This document shows, one piece after another, positions 1-4,751 of a DNA stretch of 5,205 nt. The stretch spans positions 1 through 5,205 of the forward strand of contig PMOM01000265.1 of assembly GCA_003161535.1 (NCBI GenBank). The letters are read 5' to 3'. The notes under the pieces are model-generated. The model was not told the DNA's origin, made no database searches, and worked only from the letters and a program-made list of their open reading frames with translations. The DNA comes from Caulobacteraceae bacterium (GTDB taxonomy: Bacteria; Pseudomonadota; Alphaproteobacteria; Caulobacterales; Caulobacteraceae). How positions within the stretch are numbered: position 1 is the first letter of the stretch; each line of letters begins with the position of its first letter. A program made the position numbers and the translations under genes.

Positions 1-128
1 GCCGCATCGGCGTGCCGCTCTATCTGGTCTATGGCGCGGACGGCGGGCCGCCCCAGGTGCTGCCGCAGCTTCTCACCCCCGCGCTGGTCGCCGCCGCCCT
101 GGACCGGGCGGGCCCGACTGGGCGGTAG
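1..128 (+). CDS. dsbD: C-terminal end of a DsbD-type thiol:disulfide interchange protein (5' partial)
   Basis: Only the last 41 codons are inside the window; the reading frame starts at base 3 and ends at TAG 126-128. The peptide begins RIGVPLYLVYGADG and continues with PQVLPQLLTPALVAAAL. A V-P pair followed by a beta strand (PLYLVY), a small acidic-glycine turn, then VLPQLLT and a final helix is the pattern I know from the C-terminal thioredoxin-like domain of DsbD/ScsB-type membrane reductases; the proline would be the cis-proline beside the active site. Such proteins move electrons from cytoplasmic thioredoxin across the inner membrane to periplasmic thiol proteins. The CXXC motif and membrane segments lie upstream of the window, so the assignment rests on a short tail and could be another thioredoxin-fold protein. 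No U-run terminator follows it. Confidence 0.6.
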   Translation, partial: RIGVPLYLVYGADGGPPQVLPQLLTPALVAAALDRAGPTGR

Positions 129-157
129 TCGCGGGGGCGCCTTGAAAAGACTTTGAA

Positions 158-181
158 ACGCCAAGTCGCAAAGACGCCAAG
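158..181. repeat. Three tandem copies of an 8-base unit
   Basis: Three adjacent 8-mers read ACGCCAAG (158-165), TCGCAAAG (166-173) and ACGCCAAG (174-181); the outer two are identical and the middle one differs at two positions. Just upstream TTGAAA occurs twice (142-147 and 153-158). The stretch is purine-rich and lower in GC than its surroundings. It lies 30 bases after the stop of the first gene, in noncoding DNA. I recall similar CGCAAAGACGCCAAG strings from intergenic regions of other bacteria but cannot check this here. Function unknown. Confidence 0.6.
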
Positions 182-224
182 TAGAATTGATTGAGCGCCT
201 CCACCTCACCCCCAAGCTCCGTCA

Positions 225-247
225 TGGCCGGGCGTAAGTCCCGGCCA
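225..247. repeat. Left-arm hairpin of the composite inverted repeat
   Basis: TGGCCGGG (225-232) pairs with CCCGGCCA (240-247) in a perfect 8-base stem around the loop CGTAAGT. Its counterpart in the right arm has a different but equally paired stem. No U-run follows on either strand, so it is not a classical terminator. It lies 97 bases after the stop of the upstream gene and could still act as an mRNA 3'-end stabiliser. Confidence 0.7.
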
Positions 248-269
248 CCCATGAACACCTACCCATGAG

Positions 270-291
270 TGGGCGCTCCGCGGCGCGCCCA
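270..291. repeat. Inner left hairpin of the composite repeat
   Basis: TGGGCGC (270-276) pairs with GCGCCCA (285-291) in a 7-base stem with an 8-base loop. A smaller competing hairpin, CCCA/TGGG (262-265 with 270-273), shares part of the same bases. It occupies the place in the left half that the 343-366 hairpin occupies in the right half. ACCCATGA is also repeated directly at 247-254 and 261-268. Confidence 0.5.
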
Positions 292-342
292 TCGCGGATG
301 GCTCGCCCTCGCTAGAAGAACTCGAGGAACAGATAGTTTGCC

Positions 343-366
343 ATGGCCGCGCTCTGGCGCGGCCAT
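343..366. repeat. Inner right hairpin of the composite repeat
   Basis: ATGGCCGCGC (343-352) pairs with GCGCGGCCAT (357-366) in a perfect 10-base stem with the loop TCTG. It is the strongest stem in the intergenic region and corresponds in position to the 270-291 hairpin in the left half. Confidence 0.6.
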
Positions 367-388
367 CCCCAAAGAAGGTGTTCATGGG

Positions 389-411
389 TGGCCGACACTG
401 ACGGTCGGCCA
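389..411. repeat. Right-arm hairpin of the composite inverted repeat
   Basis: TGGCCGAC (389-396) pairs with GTCGGCCA (404-411) in an 8-base stem with a 7-base loop. Read on the minus strand the loop is CGTCAGT, against CGTAAGT in the left arm. Two base pairs of the stem differ from the left arm, and both partners have changed so that pairing is kept. Confidence 0.7.
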
Positions 412-424
412 TGACGGTCGTTTT

Positions 425-454
425 GGGGTGGGGTGCGGTCGGGCGGGGCGGGGG
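425..454 (+). other. G-quadruplex-type G-rich run upstream of the hisS promoter
   Basis: Five G tracts of 4, 4, 3, 4 and 5 bases (425-428, 430-433, 441-443, 445-448, 450-454) are separated by spacers of 1, 7, 1 and 1 bases, which satisfies the usual G3+N1-7 rule for a possible quadruplex on the plus (hisS-sense) strand. It lies 18 bases upstream of the candidate -35 element. Folding and any effect on transcription are inference; a genome this rich in G will contain such runs by chance. Confidence 0.5.
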
Positions 455-472
455 TCAGTCGGACCAATGCGG

Positions 473-498
473 GTGACGCCCGCCTTGCCCGCTACCTT
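473..498 (+). promoter_or_regulatory. Candidate housekeeping (sigma-73 type) promoter of the hisS-hisZ-hisG operon
   Basis: GTGACGC (473-479) matches 6 of 7 positions of the Caulobacter -35 pattern TTGACGS. After an 11-base spacer, GCTACCTT (491-498) matches 6 of 8 positions of the -10 pattern GCTANAWC. The spacing is inside the 10-14 range known for Caulobacter housekeeping promoters. Transcription would start near 504-507 and leave a leader of only about 15-18 bases before the hisS ATG at 522. The -35 is embedded in a small GCGGG/CCCGC inverted repeat (469-473 with 479-483). A less good alternative is TTGCCC (485-490) with CGATAA (505-510). Confidence 0.5.
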
Positions 499-521
499 GT
501 GAACCGATAAGCGCGGGCGCC

Positions 522-1997
522 ATGACTAGTGACGCTTCCCCCCGGCCCTTGGCGCGCGCGCCGCGCGGGTTCCAGGATCGCCGCGCCGACGCCCTTGTCG
601 CCGAGCGCGAGATTCTGGGAGCGGTGTCGCGCGTCTATGAGTCCTATGGGTTCGAGCGGCTGGAGACTGGCGCCTTCGAATACGCCGACGCGCTTGGCAC
701 GTTCCTGCCCGACGCCGACCGCCCCAACGCCGGCGTCTTCGCCCTTCAAGATGGCGATGAGCAGTGGATGGCCTTGCGCTATGATCTCACCGCGCCGCTG
801 GCCCGATTCGCCGCCGAGAACTGGGAGAGCCTTCCCAAGCCCTTCCGCCGCTACGCCTTCGGCCCGGTGTGGCGCGACGAGAAGCCCGGTCCCGGTCGCT
901 ACCGCGAATTTTTGCAGTGCGACGCGGACACCGTCGGCTCCGAGCGTCCGGAGGCCGACGCCGAGATCATCGCCATGGCCGTAGAGGGCTACGCCGCCGC
1001 CGGCCTGCCGCGCAACGCCTATGCGCTGAAAATCAACAACCGCAAGCTTCTCAACGGCGTGCTCACCGCCGCCGGCGTCGCCGATCCGGCCCAAAAGCTC
1101 GCCGTGCTGCGGGCGGTGGACAAGCTCGACCGCCTGGGAACCGCCGGCGTGACCGCCCTGCTGGGGGCCGGACGCAAGGACGAATCGGGGGCCTTCACCA
1201 AGGGCGCGCAGCTTAAATCCGCGGCCATCGACGCGGTGGTCGCCTTCGTCGGCGCCGGCGCCGGGACCAGGACGGCGACGCTCGACCGCCTGGCCAATGT
1301 CATCGGTGGATCGGCCGAGGGCGAGGAAGGCCTGAACGACCTGGCGCGCATCGGCGAGGCCCTGGAGCGGCTGGGCATCGGCGAGGATCAGGCCCTGTTC
1401 GATCCCTCGGTGGTGCGGGGCCTGGAATATTACACCGGCGCGGTGTTCGAGGCCGAGCTGACGGCGCAGACCTTGGACGAGCGCGGCGAGACCGTCCGCT
1501 TCGGCTCCATCGGCGGCGGCGGGCGGTATGACGATCTGGTGGCCCGCTTCACCGGCGAGCGGACTCCGGCGACCGGCTTTTCCTTCGGCGTGTCGCGCCT
1601 GGCGGCGGCCCTGGCGGCGAGCGGGGCGGCGACGGCGCGGGCGGCGCGCGGACCGGTGGTGGTCATCGCCCTGGAAGCCGAGCGCATGGGCGACTACTTC
1701 GCCCTGGCCAGCGAGCTGCGCGCCGCCGGCATCGCCGCCGAGGTCTATCTGGGCGCCTCGGGCATGCGGGCGCAGATGAAATACGCCGACCGCCGCCTCT
1801 CGCCGGCCGCCATCATCATGGGTGGAGACGAGATCGCCGCCGGCACGGTGACCATCAAGGACCTGGATCTGGGCCGCGCCCTGGCCGCGGGCATCGAGGG
1901 CAACAAGGCCTGGCGCGAGGATCGTCCCGGCCAGGTCACCGCGCCCCGCGCCGACTGGGTGAGCGCCGTGCGCAACATCGTCGAGGCGGCGCGATGA
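522..1997 (+). CDS. hisS: Histidyl-tRNA synthetase, alphaproteobacterial type
   Basis: A 491-residue class II aminoacyl-tRNA synthetase that activates histidine with ATP and attaches it to tRNA-His in the cytoplasm. Visible in order: motif 1 around residues 42-55 (YGFERLETGAFEYAD), LRYDLTAPLAR (85-95), motif 2 (about 111-141) with WRDEKPGPGRYREF and its ATP-binding Arg118, a divergent insertion region (about 215-285), the histidine-binding signatures VVRGLEYYTGAVFE (297-310, Arg299) and GGGGRYDDLV (331-340), motif 3 GFSFGVSRL (352-360, Arg359), and a C-terminal anticodon-binding domain (about 376-491). LPDADRPNAGVF and the motif 2 loop are the form I know from alphaproteobacterial HisRS, which serves tRNA-His lacking the usual G-1. 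The motif 1 proline (TPxxE in many homologues) is Gly50. ATG 522 is the only plausible start. There is no clear Shine-Dalgarno sequence, so initiation from a very short leader is likely. Its stop overlaps the hisZ start (ATGA). Confidence 0.97.
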   Translation: MTSDASPRPLARAPRGFQDRRADALVAEREILGAVSRVYESYGFERLETGAFEYADALGTFLPDADRPNAGVFALQDGDEQWMALRYDLTAPLARFAAENWESLPKPFRRYAFGPVWRDEKPGPGRYREFLQCDADTVGSERPEADAEIIAMAVEGYAAAGLPRNAYALKINNRKLLNGVLTAAGVADPAQKLAVLRAVDKLDRLGTAGVTALLGAGRKDESGAFTKGAQLKSAAIDAVVAFVGAGAGTRTATLDRLANVIGGSAEGEEGLNDLARIGEALERLGIGEDQALFDPSVVRGLEYYTGAVFEAELTAQTLDERGETVRFGSIGGGGRYDDLVARFTGERTPATGFSFGVSRLAAALAASGAATARAARGPVVVIALEAERMGDYFALASELRAAGIAAEVYLGASGMRAQMKYADRRLSPAAIIMGGDEIAAGTVTIKDLDLGRALAAGIEGNKAWREDRPGQVTAPRADWVSAVRNIVEAAR

Positions 1998-3130
1998 AGC
2001 TCGAAGCCCCCGTCCCGGCGGACATACTGGCGGCCATCCAGGCACCGTTCCTGGAAACCCCGGCCCACACGCTGGACGCTCCGGTGCTGCAGCCTTTGGG
2101 CCTGCTGCTTGATCTGGCCGGCGAGACCCTGCGCGAGCGGCTGTTCGTGGTGCAGGGAAACGGGGGTCCGGAGGCCTGCCTGCGCACCGACTTCACCCTG
2201 CCGGCCCTGCGCGCCCATATCGAAAGCGGGCGGGCAAGCGGACGCTATTTCTACGCCGGCCACGCCTTTCGCGTCGCCCCGCCGGGAACCGACCGGGCCG
2301 AAGAGTTCCTGCAGGTCGGCGTGGAAGCCTTCGAGGCCGGCGACGCGGCGATCGCCGATGCGCGCATGGCGGCGCTCGCCTGGCGGGCGGCGGCGGCCGG
2401 CGGGCGCGATGACCTGACCCTGCTTATGGGCGACATCGGGCTCTTCGCCGCCTTCACGGCCGCCCTGGATCTCAGCCCCGCCCTGGCGGCGCGGCTGGAG
2501 CGGGCGTTTTCCAGTCCGCGCCGGATGCGCGCCGAGCTGGAGGATGATGCGGCGGCCGAGGCGCCACAGGCCGCCGCCGGCGATCGCCTGGCCGCGCGGC
2601 TCGCCGGGCTCTCGGAAAAGGACGCGGCGGCGGTGCTGGAAGACGTCTGGGCCCTGGCCGGCATCGAGCCGGTGGGCGGACGCTCGGCGGCCGAGATCGT
2701 CCATCGCCTGGCCGAGCGGGCCAGCGCCGCCGGAGCCGCGCGCCTGACCTCCGCCCAGAAAGGGCTGATCAAGCAATTCCTGGCCATCGCCGATACGCCG
2801 CGGGCGGCCCTCGCCGCCGTGGCGCGCCTGGCCGGCGCCGGACGGCCGGCCCTGGACGCCGCCAGCGAAGCCTGGAGCCGGCGGCTGACCGCCTTGAGCG
2901 AGGCGGGGGTTCCGGCGAACCGCATTAGGTTCTCGGCCGCCTTTGGCCGACCGTTCGGCTATTACGACGGCGTGCTTTTCGAGGTGCGCGGCGCGGCCCT
3001 GGGCGAAGACCAGCCGGCGGCGGCGGGCGGGCGCTACGACGGCTTGCCGGCCAGGCTGGGCGCGACGCTCGCCACCGGCGCGGTGGGCTGCATGGTCCGA
3101 CCCGGCCGCGCCTGGAGCGGAGCGGCGTGA
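1994..3130 (+). CDS. hisZ: ATP phosphoribosyltransferase regulatory subunit HisZ
   Basis: A 378-residue HisRS paralogue that, in known systems, assembles with HisG to form the ATP phosphoribosyltransferase complex and carries histidine feedback regulation; it does not charge tRNA. It keeps a degenerate class II synthetase core: a motif 2-like segment (84-114, RYFYAGHAFRV followed by EEFLQVGVEAFE), RPFGYYDGVLFE (319-330) in place of the HisRS RGLEYYTGAVFE, and AGGRYDGL (344-351) in place of the second histidine signature. It ends soon after a vestigial motif 3 and has no anticodon-binding domain, which together with length separates it from HisRS. The start ATG 1994 overlaps the hisS stop as ATGA, with GAGG at 1983-1986 seven bases upstream, so translation is probably coupled. 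The 3' end overlaps hisG by one base (TGATG). Confidence 0.93.
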   Translation: MKLEAPVPADILAAIQAPFLETPAHTLDAPVLQPLGLLLDLAGETLRERLFVVQGNGGPEACLRTDFTLPALRAHIESGRASGRYFYAGHAFRVAPPGTDRAEEFLQVGVEAFEAGDAAIADARMAALAWRAAAAGGRDDLTLLMGDIGLFAAFTAALDLSPALAARLERAFSSPRRMRAELEDDAAAEAPQAAAGDRLAARLAGLSEKDAAAVLEDVWALAGIEPVGGRSAAEIVHRLAERASAAGAARLTSAQKGLIKQFLAIADTPRAALAAVARLAGAGRPALDAASEAWSRRLTALSEAGVPANRIRFSAAFGRPFGYYDGVLFEVRGAALGEDQPAAAGGRYDGLPARLGATLATGAVGCMVRPGRAWSGAA

Positions 3131-4089
3131 TGAGCGGCCCGCTGATCATTTCCATCCCCTCCAAGGGGCGGCTCAAGGACCAGGTCGAGGACTGGCTCGC
3201 CGATTGCGGGCTGACCCTGCGCGCGGCGGGCGGGCCGCGGGGGTATCTCGCCACGCTCGAGGGCTTCGACGGCGTGCAGGTTCGCCTGGCCTCGGCTGCC
3301 GACATCGCCGCCGGCCTGATCGCCGGCGATACGCACCTGGGCGTCACCGGCGAGGATCTGCTGGGCGAAGCGGGCGAAGCGGCGGGCGCGCGGGTCATGC
3401 TTCTGGCGCCTTTGGGCTTTGGCCGCGCCGACCTGGTGGTCGCCGCCCCCCGAAGCTGGATCGACGTGGAGACCATGGCCGACGTCGATGATGTCGCCCA
3501 TCTGTATCTCGCCCGCACCGGCGCCCGCCTGCGCGTGGCCACCAAATATCCCCTGCAGGCGCGGGCCTTTTTCGCCCGCCACGGCATCGCCGACTACCGC
3601 CTGGCCGAATCGGGCGGGGCCACGGAAGGCGCGCCGGCGGCCGGCGGGGCGGAACTGGTCGTCGACATCACCACCAGCGGCGCGACCTTGGCGGCCAACG
3701 GCCTCAAGCCCCTGGCCGACGGCCTGATCCTGCGCAGCCAGGCGCAACTGGCGGCGAGCCCGACCGCCGGCTGGGACGCCGCCCGCCTGGCCAGCTGCCG
3801 GCGCCTCCTGGCCATCATCGAGGCCCGCGCCCGGGGCAAGACCATCGCCAGCCTGACGTGGCCGGCCAGGCAGGACGCCAAGGCGAGGAAAGCCGTGGCC
3901 GCCTTCATCGCCCCCGGCGAAGCGGCGCGGACCAACGGCGTGCTTGTGGCCCAGCACGACCTCTTCGCCGCCGCCCAGGCCCTGGCCGCCGCCGGCGTCG
4001 GCCCGGCGAGCGTCACCCACCCGGCCTATGTCTTCGAAGCGACGAGCGCGGCCGCGGATCGGCTGGCGGCGGCGGTGGGCGGTAGGTGA
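3130..4089 (+). CDS. hisG: ATP phosphoribosyltransferase HisG with C-terminal extension
   Basis: A 319-residue enzyme for the first committed step of histidine synthesis, joining ATP and PRPP to give phosphoribosyl-ATP. Signatures: SIPSKGRLKD (8-17), DTHLGVTGEDLL (67-78), RVATKYPLQAR (135-145) and the PRPP-binding loop DITTSGATLAANGL (179-192). About 90 residues follow the catalytic core (about 232-319). They include HDLFAAAQALAAAGVGP, which faintly resembles the ACT/PII-like regulatory domain of long-form HisG. Short HisG proteins that depend on HisZ are usually about 200-230 residues, so this length next to hisZ is notable. I chose ATG 3130 rather than GTG 3127: it gives the classic TGATG overlap with the hisZ stop, and GGAG (3119-3122) lies 7 bases upstream of it but only 4 from the GTG. 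The GTG start would add one residue. Confidence 0.95.
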   Translation: MSGPLIISIPSKGRLKDQVEDWLADCGLTLRAAGGPRGYLATLEGFDGVQVRLASAADIAAGLIAGDTHLGVTGEDLLGEAGEAAGARVMLLAPLGFGRADLVVAAPRSWIDVETMADVDDVAHLYLARTGARLRVATKYPLQARAFFARHGIADYRLAESGGATEGAPAAGGAELVVDITTSGATLAANGLKPLADGLILRSQAQLAASPTAGWDAARLASCRRLLAIIEARARGKTIASLTWPARQDAKARKAVAAFIAPGEAARTNGVLVAQHDLFAAAQALAAAGVGPASVTHPAYVFEATSAAADRLAAAVGGR

Positions 4090-4099
4090 TCCGACGGGT

Positions 4100-4133
4100 G
4101 GCGCGTCGCGTCACTCAGGGGAGTGTGAGCGCC
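4100..4133 (+). terminator. Weak hairpin just downstream of hisG, possible operon 3' end
   Basis: An inner perfect stem CACTC (4112-4116) with GAGTG (4121-4125) and loop AGGG is enclosed by an outer stem GGCGC (4100-4104) with GCGCC (4129-4133), separated by unpaired bases. It begins 10 bases after the hisG stop, the usual place for a terminator or 3'-protective hairpin. No U-run follows, so a standard intrinsic terminator is not supported. I see no convincing promoter for the next gene in the rest of 4090-4282. Confidence 0.3.
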
Positions 4134-4268
4134 TTCCACACCATCACCGTAACCCGCAACATGGATCGCTTCGATGAGAAGGCGATTCCGTCACCCGCTA
4201 GGGTTTCGTTAACCGCCAACCTGCACCTTCCTGTCCAACGGGCGCGATTAAGCCTGGATCTGGCAGAC

Positions 4269-4274
4269 GGAAGG
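4269..4274 (+). promoter_or_regulatory. Ribosome binding site that decides the start at 4283
   Basis: GGAAGG ends 8 bases before ATG 4283. It is the clearest Shine-Dalgarno-like sequence for any open frame in this region, and favours this frame over the two overlapping plus-strand frames (starting at 4086 and 4381). Confidence 0.5.
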
Positions 4275-4282
4275 CGGACATC

Positions 4283-4663
4283 ATGGCTTACGGAGACGCG
4301 GGTATTATCACCAAAGGCTTCGTGGAGCGGCCACGGGAGGCTCGCGACGTTGTCAATTCGTTGGATGTGGCGGACGCCCAGTGGAAGGGGCGGGGCGTGC
4401 CCTCCAAAGTTCACACCATGGCCCTCAATGCCACTGGGGCGAGGGGAATGACGGCGGGGAATTGGCTGACCGACGCCATCTTTTCCTACTCGCGGGCAGA
4501 CGGAAAACCGGTCTCGGCGAGCGGATGGCTAAAGGTGCCGGCCCCGTCCGTGCCGCCAGACCTGGCGAAACTCTTAGCCGATCTGCAGATGCGAATCCCC
4601 AGGGTCGAGGACGATTGCCAGAAACCCCTTTTTGTCCACCATTTGGAAGATGGACTTAGGTAA
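4283..4663 (+). CDS. Hypothetical protein, 126 residues, family not recognised
   Basis: I do not recognise this protein. It begins MAYGDAGIITKGFVERPREA and ends FVHHLEDGLR. No signal peptide, membrane segment or catalytic motif is evident, so it is probably soluble and cytoplasmic. The middle (about 58-85) reads MTAGNWLTDAIFSYSRADG, then SASGWLKVPAPS; a short amphipathic segment follows (PPDLAKLLADLQMRI, about 91-105). Evidence that it is real: a good ribosome binding site 8 bases upstream, and a hand count of base use in this frame of about 64, 48 and 71 percent GC at codon positions 1, 2 and 3, which is a coding-type pattern. Third-position GC is clearly lower than in the his genes, which could mean weak expression, a recent arrival or a lineage-specific gene. 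It converges with the glutathione S-transferase gene, with 88 bases between the stops. Confidence 0.5.
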   Translation: MAYGDAGIITKGFVERPREARDVVNSLDVADAQWKGRGVPSKVHTMALNATGARGMTAGNWLTDAIFSYSRADGKPVSASGWLKVPAPSVPPDLAKLLADLQMRIPRVEDDCQKPLFVHHLEDGLR

Positions 4664-4686
4664 GGTGGCGCAGGGCCATGGGATTA

Positions 4687-4734
4687 CGGTGACACCGCAC
4701 TAATCGCGGCCCGCGGCCAAGATGGGCGGTGCGG
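4687..4734. terminator. Inverted repeats between convergent genes, possible bidirectional 3'-end structure
   Basis: Between the convergent stops (4663 and 4752), CCGCAC (4695-4700) can pair with GTGCGG (4729-4734), enclosing a small GGCC/GGCC hairpin (4708-4711 with 4715-4718). The first arm also overlaps an 11-base palindrome, CGGTGACACCG (4687-4697). The position suits a shared terminator, but the long loop and the lack of a T-run on either strand make this weak. Confidence 0.2.
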
Positions 4735-4751
4735 ACGTCGAGGCTCCCGAA

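Larger units (their letters stand above)
206..430. repeat. Composite inverted repeat of two head-to-head hairpin-bearing arms (REP/BIME-like)
   Basis: The left arm (219-260) and right arm (376-417) are reverse complements over long blocks. The block 242-260 matches the reverse complement of 376-394 at 19 of 19 bases, and 219-230 matches that of 406-417 at 12 of 12. Weaker symmetry reaches outward to about 206 and 430 (CACCCC-rich on the left, GGGGTG on the right). Each arm holds a hairpin with an 8-base stem and a 7-base loop. The 115-base centre (261-375) holds one further hairpin on each side and an AT-richer spacer around 311-340. No transposase and no clear target-site duplication are visible. 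The layout resembles dispersed palindromic intergenic elements (REP pairs or MITE-like elements). Calling it a dispersed family is inference, since only this one locus is visible. Confidence 0.75.

Noticed and set aside
73..412. Short minus-strand frames of 61 and 68 codons in the upstream intergenic region
   Set aside because: They run across the end of the first gene, the tandem repeat and the palindromic element, have no ribosome binding site, and owe part of their sequence to the inverted repeats.
269..502. A 77-codon plus-strand frame before hisS
   Set aside because: It covers the palindromic element, the G-rich run and the promoter, with no ribosome binding site and a repeat-derived Gly/Arg-rich translation.
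129..521. Histidine attenuator or T-box-like leader before hisS
   Set aside because: No short open frame with a run of His codons and no antiterminator/terminator pair with a U-run is visible; the visible structure belongs to the repeat element.
492..2045. A 517-codon open frame on the minus strand opposite hisS
   Set aside because: It is antisense to a complete HisRS gene with all family motifs; long antisense open frames are expected in DNA of this GC content. Its translation is low-complexity Gly/Arg/Ala with no family motif.
1745..4020. Long minus-strand frames opposite hisZ and hisG (1745-2776, 2251-2925, 2925-3587, 3034-4020)
   Set aside because: All are shadows of hisZ and hisG, whose protein motifs, overlaps and ribosome binding sites are clear.
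4182..4188. GANTC (CcrM methylation) sites in the window, such as GATTC near 4184
   Set aside because: They occur at scattered places inside genes and gaps and show no clustering that would mark a regulated promoter.
4186..4204. Possible Caulobacter-type promoter using GCTAGGGT (4197-4204) for the hypothetical gene
   Set aside because: The -10 match is poor beyond GCTA and no TTGACG-like element lies 10-14 bases upstream.
4209..4251. Possible CtrA sites (TTAACC at 4209-4214, TTAA at 4248-4251)
   Set aside because: The CtrA pattern needs two TTAA halves about 7 bases apart; these are about 35 bases apart, so only isolated half sites are present.
4115..4414. A 99-codon minus-strand frame opposite the hypothetical gene
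   Set aside because: No good ribosome binding site is seen and the plus-strand frame has both a better site and a coding-type base pattern. It cannot be excluded entirely.
4086..4451. A 121-codon plus-strand frame beginning GTGA at the hisG stop
   Set aside because: The GTGA overlap is tempting, but no Shine-Dalgarno precedes it, the product is Arg/Ser/Thr-rich, and it conflicts with the better supported frame at 4283.
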